NCBI GenBank assembly: GCA_027458945.1
Contig: DAIDOU010000209.1
Span: 1 to 8,903, forward strand
Source of the DNA: Acidobacteriota bacterium
Lineage (GTDB): Bacteria; Acidobacteriota; Thermoanaerobaculia; Thermoanaerobaculales; Thermoanaerobaculaceae
Direction of reading: 5' to 3'
DNA length: 8,903 nucleotides
The position numbers and the translations under genes are program-made. Under the pieces are notes generated by a model. That model did no database searches, was not told the DNA's origin, and saw nothing but the letters and a program-made list of their open reading frames with translations. How positions within the stretch are numbered: the stretch's first letter is position 1; the number at the start of each line of letters is the position of its first letter. Positions 1-8,903 of this stretch are shown in pieces.

Positions 1-232
1 TCGGCACACGCCGTTTTTCAAGGGGTACCGGCCGCAGTTTTACTTCCGGACGACGGACGTGACGGGGTCGGTGTACCTGCCGGCCGGGGTTGAGATGGTG
101 ATGCCGGGCGACAGGATCGCGGTGGAGGTGGAGCTGATCACACCGATCGCGATGGAGAAGGCGCTGCGGTTCGCGATCCGCGAGGGTGGCCGCACCGTCG
201 GCGCCGGCACCATCACCGAAGTCATCGAGTGA
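1..232 (+). CDS. tuf: Elongation factor Tu, C-terminal part (5' truncated by window edge)
   Basis: Reading from base 2, the frame is open to the TGA at 230-232 and gives the last 76 residues of EF-Tu. EF-Tu is the GTPase that carries aminoacyl-tRNA to the ribosomal A site. The visible part is domain 3. It begins with the family hallmark RHTPFFKGYRPQFYFRTTDV and continues through GVEMVMPGD, PIAM and the near-invariant RFAIREGGRTVGAG close to the C-terminus, ending ITEVIE. The GTP-binding domain lies outside the window, so whether the full gene is intact cannot be judged. The stop is followed after 9 bases by rpmG, which indicates co-transcription. The assignment is certain from residue conservation. 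Many bacteria carry two tuf copies; this position next to rpmG/secE/nusG is a usual place for one of them. Confidence 0.98.
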   Translation, partial: RHTPFFKGYRPQFYFRTTDVTGSVYLPAGVEMVMPGDRIAVEVELITPIAMEKALRFAIREGGRTVGAGTITEVIE

Positions 233-241
233 GGTGCGGCT

Positions 242-391
242 ATGCGCGACAACATCCAACTGGCGTGCGGCGAGTGCAAGCGGCGGAACTACACCTCGAC
301 CCGCAACAAGAAGAAGCAGACCGAGCGGCTCGAGGTGAAGAAGTACTGCAAGTTCTGCCGCCGTCACACGCTGCACAAGGAAGCGAAGTAG
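242..391 (+). CDS. rpmG: 50S ribosomal protein L33, zinc-binding (C+) form
   Basis: This encodes a 49-residue basic protein starting MRDNIQLACGECKRRNY and ending HTLHKEAK, the usual length and pattern of bacterial L33, a small large-subunit protein near the E site. Two cysteine pairs, C9/C12 and C36/C39, form the four-cysteine site of the zinc-binding version of L33; zinc-free paralogues lack them. Lysine/arginine-rich segments between the pairs fit rRNA binding. The ATG at 242 lies 9 bases after the tuf stop; a GAGGTG at 231-236, overlapping that stop, can serve as ribosome binding site. The tRNA-Trp gene begins 14 bases after its stop. Only this C+ form is visible here; a zinc-independent copy elsewhere would suggest zinc-responsive swapping, which cannot be seen from the window. 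Confidence 0.97.
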   Translation: MRDNIQLACGECKRRNYTSTRNKKKQTERLEVKKYCKFCRRHTLHKEAK

Positions 392-405
392 GTTGAGTCC
401 GGTGC

Positions 406-481
406 AGGCCAGTAGCTCAATTGGTAGAGTCCCGGTCTCCAAAACCGGTGGTTGGGGGTTCGAGTCCCTCCTGGCCTGCCA
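406..481 (+). tRNA. tRNA-Trp (anticodon CCA), 3' CCA encoded
   Basis: The cloverleaf folds completely by eye. The acceptor stem AGGCCAG (406-412) pairs with CTGGCCT (471-477), all Watson-Crick. The D stem is GCTC/GAGT (415-418/427-430, with one G-U). The anticodon stem CCGGT/ACCGG (432-436/444-448) encloses the loop CTCCAAA with anticodon CCA at 439-441. The T stem GGGGG/CCCTC (454-458/466-470, with one G-U) encloses TTCGAGT. The discriminator is G478 and CCA is encoded at 479-481. Anticodon CCA, the A1-U72 pair and G73 fit bacterial tRNA-Trp. It sits 14 bases after rpmG and 30 bases before secE with no visible promoter or terminator, so it is probably cut from the polycistronic transcript. 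Confidence 0.97.
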
Positions 482-497
482 GGTACTCCCAGCGCCA

Positions 498-503
498 GGG
501 AGG
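498..503 (+). promoter_or_regulatory. Ribosome binding site deciding the secE start
   Basis: GGGAGG at 498-503 sits 8 bases upstream of the ATG at 512. An alternative in-frame TTG at 452 would lie inside the tRNA-Trp gene, so this site fixes the secE start at 512. It begins only about 16 bases after the encoded CCA end of the tRNA. Confidence 0.8.
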
Positions 504-511
504 CGCGCCCG

Positions 512-712
512 ATGAACTGGTGGCATAAACTGCAGACGTTTCTCCGCGAGGTCGTGGTCGAGACCAAGAAGGTGACGTGGCCGGGCCGCGACGAGGTCGT
601 GGCCACGACGATCGTCGTCATCGCCGCGTCGTTCATTTTCGGAATTTTCCTGTACGTCTGCGATCTGGCGTTCTTCCGGCTCGTGGATTGGGTCATCAAG
701 TTCCTCTCGTAA
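512..712 (+). CDS. secE: Preprotein translocase subunit SecE
   Basis: This is a 66-residue, single-membrane-span SecE, the clamp subunit of the SecYEG translocon in the inner membrane. The short amphipathic N-terminus (residues 1-20, ending VVVETKK) leads into the signature VTWPGRDEV (21-29). A hydrophobic transmembrane segment follows at about 31-52 (ATTIVVIAAS onward), with the D51 typical of the family just after it, then a short C-terminal tail. Its length matches the compact SecE of most bacteria; E. coli SecE is longer because it has two extra spans. The start at 512 is chosen over the longer frame beginning at 452, because that would overlap tRNA-Trp and encode an unconserved 20-residue leader. 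nusG follows after 15 bases, the standard secE-nusG pairing. Confidence 0.97.
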   Translation: MNWWHKLQTFLREVVVETKKVTWPGRDEVVATTIVVIAASFIFGIFLYVCDLAFFRLVDWVIKFLS

Positions 713-727
713 CGGGGGATATGACGA

Positions 728-1273
728 ATGCCGAAGCAGTGGTACATCATCCACACCTACTCGGGGTTCGAGGAGCGCGTCAAGAAGACGCTCGAGCAGC
801 GCATCGAGGCCCTCGGCATGCAGGACTTCTTCGGGGAGGTCCGGATCCCGACGGAGACCGTGGTGGAGATGCGCGCCGGCAAGCGTCGTGAGGTGCAGCG
901 GAAGTTCTTCCCCGGCTACGTGCTGGTGCAGATCGACCTCAACGGCGAGAAGGGCGACGAGTCCTGGCACCTAGTGCGCAACACGCCCAAGGTGACGGGT
1001 TTCGTCGGGTCGGGCAAGAAGCCGACGCCGCTCTCCGAGGAAGAGGTCAACCAGATCCTGCACCAGGTCACCGTGGCCAAGGAGAAACCGCGGCCGAGGC
1101 ACGTGTTCGAGAAGGGGGAGCAGGTCAGGATCACGGACGGCCCCTTCTCCAACTTCACCGGGGTCGTCGAGGAGGTCAACCTGGACCGCTCGACCCTCAA
1201 GGTGATGGTGACGATCTTCGGTCGTTCGACCCCCGTCGAGCTCGAGTTCAGCCAGGTGCAGAAGACCGCGTGA
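728..1273 (+). CDS. nusG: Transcription termination/antitermination factor NusG
   Basis: This 181-residue NusG has the same length as the E. coli protein. The N-terminal NGN domain (about 1-115) starts MPKQWYIIHTYSGFEERVKK and contains FFPGYVLV (60-67) and RNTPKVTGFVG (84-94), the face that binds the beta-prime clamp helices and beta gate loop. A linker (about 116-126) precedes the KOW domain (about 127-181, FEKGEQVRITDGPFSNFTGV), which in E. coli contacts Rho or ribosomal protein S10. No insertion between the domains is present. The ATG at 728 is preceded by GGGGGA (714-719) with 8-base spacing. An ATG at 721 is in another frame and does not give a NusG-like protein. The gap to rplK is 8 bases, so nusG and the ribosomal protein genes are probably one transcript. 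Confidence 0.98.
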   Translation: MPKQWYIIHTYSGFEERVKKTLEQRIEALGMQDFFGEVRIPTETVVEMRAGKRREVQRKFFPGYVLVQIDLNGEKGDESWHLVRNTPKVTGFVGSGKKPTPLSEEEVNQILHQVTVAKEKPRPRHVFEKGEQVRITDGPFSNFTGVVEEVNLDRSTLKVMVTIFGRSTPVELEFSQVQKTA

Positions 1274-1281
1274 GGTAAGCG

Positions 1282-1707
1282 ATGGCAAAGAAGATCACTG
1301 GTTACGTGAAACTCCAGATCCCGGCGGGGCAGGCGACCCCGGCGCCCCCGGTGGGCCCGGCGCTCGGCCAGCACGGGCTGAACATCATGGACTTCTGCAA
1401 GGCGTTCAACGCGAAGACGCAGAAGCTCGCCGGGACCATCATCCCGGTGGTGATCACCGTGTTCTCGGATCGTACGTACACGTTCGTCACCAAGACCCCG
1501 CCGGCGTCGTTCCTGCTGCGGCAGGCCGCGGCGGTCGAGAAGGGGTCCGGCGAACCCAACCGCAACAAGGTCGGGAAGGTCACACGGGCGCAGGTCGAGG
1601 CGATCGCCAAGACCAAGCTGCCCGACCTCAACACCACCTCGCTCGAGTCTGCGATCCGTATCGTCGAAGGCACGGCGCGCAGCATGGGCATCGACGTGGT
1701 GGCGTAG
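1282..1707 (+). CDS. rplK: 50S ribosomal protein L11
   Basis: This 141-residue L11 sits at the base of the ribosomal stalk, binding the GTPase-associated region of 23S rRNA. The N-terminal domain (about 1-70) has the conserved proline-rich stretch PAGQATPAPPVGPALGQHGL (14-33), which includes the prolines around positions 20-25 that form the thiostrepton contact region. The rRNA-binding C-terminal domain (about 73-141) begins TPPASFLL and contains KLPDLNTTSLESAIRIVEG (112-130) and the ending ARSMGIDV. Length and residues are ordinary for the family (E. coli 142). The start ATG has GAGGTAAG a few bases upstream, overlapping the nusG stop, so translation of the two genes may be coupled. Confidence 0.99.
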   Translation: MAKKITGYVKLQIPAGQATPAPPVGPALGQHGLNIMDFCKAFNAKTQKLAGTIIPVVITVFSDRTYTFVTKTPPASFLLRQAAAVEKGSGEPNRNKVGKVTRAQVEAIAKTKLPDLNTTSLESAIRIVEGTARSMGIDVVA

Positions 1708-1720
1708 GGGGGGGGTGGGG
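1707..1720 (+). promoter_or_regulatory. Poly-G ribosome binding region of rplA
   Basis: The 14 bases between the rplK and rplA frames are almost pure G: nine consecutive G (1707-1715, the first being the last base of the rplK stop), one T, then four G, one base before the ATG at 1722. It can act as a purine-rich Shine-Dalgarno, though it lacks the adenine of the usual AGGAGG. Confidence 0.6.
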
Positions 1721-1721
1721 C

Positions 1722-2414
1722 ATGGCGCACTCGAAGAAGTATCAAGAGGCTAAAGCGAAAGTGGAGCAGCGTCGGTATGAGCTCCGTGAGGCTGTGGAGC
1801 TGGTACGCGACATGCACTACGTGAAGTTCGACGAGACAGTCGAGGTCGCCCTCCGTCTCGGCGTCGACCCCAGGCACGCCGACCAGATGGTGCGGGGCAC
1901 CGTCGTGCTGCCGCACGGCACCGGCAAGAGCAAGAAGGTGCTCGTGGTGGCGGCCGGCGACCAGGCCAAGGAGGCGCAGGACGCCGGCGCCGACTTCGTC
2001 ATGGGCGAGGAGGCGATCGAGAAGATCCAGGGCGGCTGGCTGGACTTCGACGCGATCGTGGCCACGCCGGACATGATGCGCGGCCTCTCGCGACTGGGGA
2101 AGATCCTCGGTCCCCGCGGCCTAATGCCCAACCCGAAGACGGGGACGGTGACGGCGGAGGTCGCCAAGGCGGTGCGCGAGATCAAGGCCGGTAAGGTCGA
2201 GTTCCGCGTGGACAAAACCGCGATCATCCACGCGCCGGTGGGGAAGACCTCGTTCAGCACCGACGCGCTCGAGGAGAACGCCCGCTCGCTGATCACGGCG
2301 ATCCTGCGGGCCAAGCCCACGAGCGCCAAGGGGAAGTACGTGCAGTCGGCGTTCATGAGCTCCACGATGGGCCCTGGCGTGGCGCTGGACATCGCGCCGC
2401 TGGAAGCGAAGTAG
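1722..2414 (+). CDS. rplA: 50S ribosomal protein L1
   Basis: This 230-residue L1 forms the mobile L1 stalk that releases deacylated tRNA from the E site; in E. coli it also represses its own rplKA operon by binding mRNA. It begins MAHSKKYQEAKAKV. Domain I is discontinuous at the two ends, and domain II occupies about residues 68-160. The family signature is clear: MMRGLSRLGKILGPRGLMPN (about 121-140), followed by PKTGTVT. The C-terminal part contains VEFRVDKTAIIHAPVGK and ends MGPGVALDIAPLEAK, with length typical of bacterial L1 (229-235). The start lies 14 bases after the rplK stop. No L1-binding leader of E. coli type can be recognised upstream of rplK, so autoregulation is not demonstrated by the sequence. 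Confidence 0.99.
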   Translation: MAHSKKYQEAKAKVEQRRYELREAVELVRDMHYVKFDETVEVALRLGVDPRHADQMVRGTVVLPHGTGKSKKVLVVAAGDQAKEAQDAGADFVMGEEAIEKIQGGWLDFDAIVATPDMMRGLSRLGKILGPRGLMPNPKTGTVTAEVAKAVREIKAGKVEFRVDKTAIIHAPVGKTSFSTDALEENARSLITAILRAKPTSAKGKYVQSAFMSSTMGPGVALDIAPLEAK

Positions 2415-2424
2415 GGGGTTTGCC

Positions 2425-2982
2425 ATGTTGACGCGGGCACAGAAACAAGAACAGATCGAAGCGCTCAAGGCCACGCTGGCGCCGGCGAACGGGCTGTTCG
2501 TGATGGACTTCACCGGCCTGACGGTGGGCGAGGTGACGGAGCTGCGCCGCAAGGTCCGGGAAGCGAACGGCAACTACCGCGTGGTGAAGAACACGCTGGC
2601 CAAACGGTCGATCGCCGAAACCGCCCACCAACCCCTGCAGGAGCTCCTCAAGGGGCCGGCGGCGGTGGCGTACACGAGCCAGGACGCCGTGATCCTCGCC
2701 AAGGCGCTGGCCGATTTCGCCAAGGCGCACGACAAGCTGAAGTTCCGCGGCGGCCTCATCGAGGGGCAGCTGCTCGATGCCGCACAGGCCAAGCAGGTGG
2801 CGACGCTGCCGTCGAAGAAGGAGCTGGTGGCTCGGCTGCTGTTCCTGCTGCAGTCACCGATGCGCAGACTGGTTACCGTGCTCGCCGCCCCGGTCAAGGG
2901 CCTGGCGGTGAGCTTGCATCAGATCGCTGAGCAAAAAGCAACGCCGAACGAAGGCGTGCAAGAACAGGCAAAGGAGAACTGA
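2425..2982 (+). CDS. rplJ: 50S ribosomal protein L10
   Basis: This 185-residue L10 anchors the L7/L12 dimers to the ribosome. The N-terminal rRNA-binding domain (about 1-130) begins MLTRAQKQEQIEALKATLAP and contains FVMDFTGLTVGEVTELRRKV (25-44), VVKNTLAKRS (53-62) and LLKGPAAVAY (74-83). The C-terminal region from about 135 to 170 is a long predicted helix that would bind L12 dimers. An extra hydrophilic tail (about 171-185, ending QEQAKEN) makes it somewhat longer than E. coli L10 (165). The ATG is preceded by AGGGGG overlapping the rplA stop. The rplA-rplJ gap is only 10 bases, so there is no room for a separate L10 leader such as the long rplJ leader of E. coli. rplL follows 2 bases after its stop. 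Confidence 0.98.
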   Translation: MLTRAQKQEQIEALKATLAPANGLFVMDFTGLTVGEVTELRRKVREANGNYRVVKNTLAKRSIAETAHQPLQELLKGPAAVAYTSQDAVILAKALADFAKAHDKLKFRGGLIEGQLLDAAQAKQVATLPSKKELVARLLFLLQSPMRRLVTVLAAPVKGLAVSLHQIAEQKATPNEGVQEQAKEN

Positions 2983-2984
2983 CA

Positions 2985-3368
2985 ATGGCGCAGACGCAAG
3001 AGTTCGTGGACCAGATCAAGGCGATGACGGTGCTGGAGCTCAACGAGCTGGTCAAGGCCTTGGAGACCGAGTTCGGGGTTTCGGCCGCGGCGGCGGCGAT
3101 GCCGATGGCGATGGCCGGCGCTCCGGCGGCTGGGGCCGCCGAGGCGGCCGAGGAGCAGACCGAGTTCGACGTCATCCTCGAGGACGCGGGCGAGAAGAAG
3201 ATCAACGTCATCAAGGTCGTGCGCGAGGTGACGTCGCTCGGGCTGAAGGAAGCCAAGGACCTGGTTGAGGCCGCTCCGACCAAGGTGAAGGAAGCCGTCT
3301 CCAAGCAGGAGGCCGAGGAGATCAAGAAGAAGTTCACCGAGGCCGGTGCCAAGGTCAAGGTTCAGTAG
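2985..3368 (+). CDS. rplL: 50S ribosomal protein L7/L12
   Basis: This 127-residue acidic stalk protein recruits and stimulates the translational GTPases. The N-terminal dimerisation domain (about 1-32, with LELNELVKALETEFGV) binds L10. A flexible Ala/Pro/Met/Gly-rich hinge (about 33-58) follows. The C-terminal factor-binding domain (about 59-127) contains EFDVILEDAGEKKINVIKVV (60-79) and the conserved LGLKEAKDLVE (85-95). Length is typical (about 120-130). The start is preceded by AAGGAGA at 2971-2977, inside the end of rplJ, with a 7-base spacing. This is one of the best Shine-Dalgarno matches in the window and suits a protein needed in several copies per ribosome. It is the last gene before the 261-base structured gap leading to rpoB. 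Confidence 0.99.
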   Translation: MAQTQEFVDQIKAMTVLELNELVKALETEFGVSAAAAAMPMAMAGAPAAGAAEAAEEQTEFDVILEDAGEKKINVIKVVREVTSLGLKEAKDLVEAAPTKVKEAVSKQEAEEIKKKFTEAGAKVKVQ

Positions 3369-3394
3369 AACGCGGCGACTGGAGCTGAATCGAC

Positions 3395-3417
3395 GGAAGC
3401 TGGTGCTGGAAGCTGGT
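3395..3417 (+). repeat. 10-bp direct repeat just after rplL
   Basis: GGAAGCTGGT occurs at 3395-3404 and again at 3408-3417, a 13-base period with a 3-base spacer. It begins 26 bases after the rplL stop, before the first hairpin. No function is recognised; a tandem copy of this size could be a small duplication. Confidence 0.7.
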
Positions 3418-3421
3418 ACGG

Positions 3422-3452
3422 CGCCGCTTGGGGAGCGTCCCCAAGGCTGGCG
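3422..3452 (+). other. Hairpin 1 of the rplL-rpoB gap
   Basis: CTTGGGGA (3427-3434) and TCCCCAAG (3438-3445) form a perfect 8-bp stem closed by the 3-base loop GCG. Across a small internal loop, CGCC (3422-3425) can pair with GGCG (3449-3452), giving about 12 bp in total. No T tract follows, so it looks like an RNA structural or processing element rather than a stand-alone terminator. Confidence 0.75.
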
Positions 3453-3491
3453 ACGGGTCGCACCCGGGGGTGAAGCCAAGAAACCCGGGAA

Positions 3492-3510
3492 GGGGGGCAT
3501 GTCGCCCCCC
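3492..3510 (+). other. Hairpin 2 of the rplL-rpoB gap (G6/C6 stem)
   Basis: Six G (3492-3497) plus C3498 pair with G3504 plus six C (3505-3510), a 7-bp all-GC stem with a 5-base loop. It is preceded by two CCCGGG palindromes (3463-3468 and 3484-3489) that can pair with each other. Downstream there is only TTT at 3519-3521, weak for an intrinsic terminator; pausing or attenuation is possible. Confidence 0.7.
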
Positions 3511-3551
3511 GTGCGGCGTTTCTCCGGCGGACCGGGGCGTCGCGTACCGGG

Positions 3552-3585
3552 GAACGTTCTCGCGCCGACGGGCGTGAGGGGGTTC
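3552..3585 (+). other. Hairpin 3 of the rplL-rpoB gap (long stem just upstream of rpoB)
   Basis: GAAC (3552-3555) pairs with GTTC (3582-3585). Inside a single G-G mismatch (3556/3581), TTCTCGCGCC (3557-3566) pairs with GGCGTGAGGG (3571-3580), including three G-U pairs, around the tetraloop GACG. The total is 14 pairs. It ends 28 bases before the rpoB Shine-Dalgarno and leaves that site unpaired. A near-perfect helix in this place resembles an RNase III-type processing site, but cleavage is inferred. Confidence 0.7.
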
Positions 3586-3613
3586 GCGGGCGGGCAACGA
3601 TGCGAACCGTGAA

Positions 3614-3620
3614 GAAGGAG
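3614..3620 (+). promoter_or_regulatory. Ribosome binding site deciding the rpoB start
   Basis: GAAGGAG at 3614-3620 is a strong Shine-Dalgarno with 9-base spacing to the ATG at 3630. The alternative in-frame ATG at 3600 has only a GC-rich GGGCGGG upstream and would add ten residues (MRTVKKEPRP) unlike known RpoB N-termini, so 3630 is preferred. Confidence 0.8.
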
Positions 3621-3629
3621 CCAAGGCCC

Positions 3630-7892
<4,263 letters not shown>

Positions 7893-7902
7893 GGGGGCTG
7901 GA

Positions 7903-8903
<1,001 letters not shown>

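Larger units (their letters stand above)
3369..3629 (+). promoter_or_regulatory. Structured rplL-rpoB intergenic region (likely attenuation/processing leader)
   Basis: This is the only long gap in the window, 261 bases up to the preferred rpoB start. It is very GC-rich, shows no convincing -35/-10 pair, and contains at least three strong inverted repeats listed separately (3422-3452, 3492-3510, 3552-3585). None is followed by a run of T, so they are not canonical intrinsic terminators. In E. coli the equivalent gap holds an attenuator and an RNase III cleavage site that set rpoBC expression relative to rplJL. A similar role is inferred here from position and structure only. Confidence 0.55.

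Noticed and set aside
452..511. Upstream extension of secE to a TTG at 452.
   Set aside because: It overlaps the tRNA-Trp gene and encodes an unconserved leader; a good ribosome binding site supports the ATG at 512.
1302..2440. Minus-strand frames of about 200 codons opposite rplK and rplA.
   Set aside because: They are antisense shadows of conserved ribosomal protein genes with no domain match and no ribosome binding context.
3492..3521. The G6/C6 hairpin as an intrinsic transcription terminator.
   Set aside because: The stem is strong but only three T follow about eight bases later, so it lacks the T tract; kept as a structural element only.
3346..3612. An 88-codon + frame covering the end of rplL and the intergenic region.
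   Set aside because: Its start is inside rplL in another frame, without a ribosome binding site, and the product is Arg/Gly/Pro-rich with no recognisable family.
3600..3629. rpoB start at the ATG at 3600.
   Set aside because: The Shine-Dalgarno at 3614-3620 lies downstream of it and is correctly spaced for the ATG at 3630; the ten extra residues are not RpoB-like.

Overview
The window is a strongly GC-rich bacterial chromosomal segment holding the conserved translation/transcription cluster tuf – rpmG – tRNA-Trp – secE – nusG – rplK – rplA – rplJ – rplL – rpoB – rpoC. All genes lie on the + strand. tuf is cut by the left edge and rpoC by the right edge. I found no mobile elements, CRISPR arrays or signs of recent transfer. 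Gene order alone does not fix the phylum. RpoB has insertions resembling the two large sequence insertions of E. coli beta, plus an extra cysteine-rich insertion. I lean, with low confidence, toward Acidobacteriota or a neighbouring lineage rather than Firmicutes or Actinobacteria.

Layout: positions 1-232 hold the last 76 residues of EF-Tu. Positions 242-391 encode a zinc-type ribosomal protein L33. Positions 406-481 are tRNA-Trp (anticodon CCA, 3' CCA encoded), packed between protein genes. secE (512-712) and nusG (728-1273) give the SecYEG translocase subunit and the transcription elongation/coupling factor. rplK, rplA, rplJ and rplL (1282-3368) encode L11, L1, L10 and L7/L12, which form the GTPase-associated stalk and the L1 stalk of the large ribosomal subunit. 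Gaps between these genes are 2 to about 14 bases, each with a purine-rich Shine-Dalgarno sequence. The only sizeable non-coding stretch is 3369-3629, which carries several strong potential RNA hairpins and no recognisable promoter. rpoB (best start 3630) and rpoC (from 7903) follow.

The genes act together: EF-Tu delivers aminoacyl-tRNA to a ribosome whose factor-recruiting stalk is L11/L10/L12. NusG links the RNA polymerase made by rpoB/rpoC to that ribosome. Co-transcription would balance polymerase and ribosome production, with the rplL-rpoB gap a natural place to lower rpoBC expression relative to the ribosomal proteins.

The most interesting signal is in RpoB. Residues 81-141 are a 61-residue insertion relative to E. 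coli beta (after E. coli residue 76), carrying four cysteine pairs. Its first half, W-E-C-x-C-x12-C-x2-C-G, has exactly the same spacing and flanking residues as the N-terminal zinc-binding domain of RpoC encoded in the same window. This suggests a second zinc-binding-domain-like module grafted into the beta subunit, followed by a further CxxC-x10-CxxC zinc-ribbon-like pair. Whether it has already been catalogued as a lineage-specific insertion cannot be decided from this sequence.
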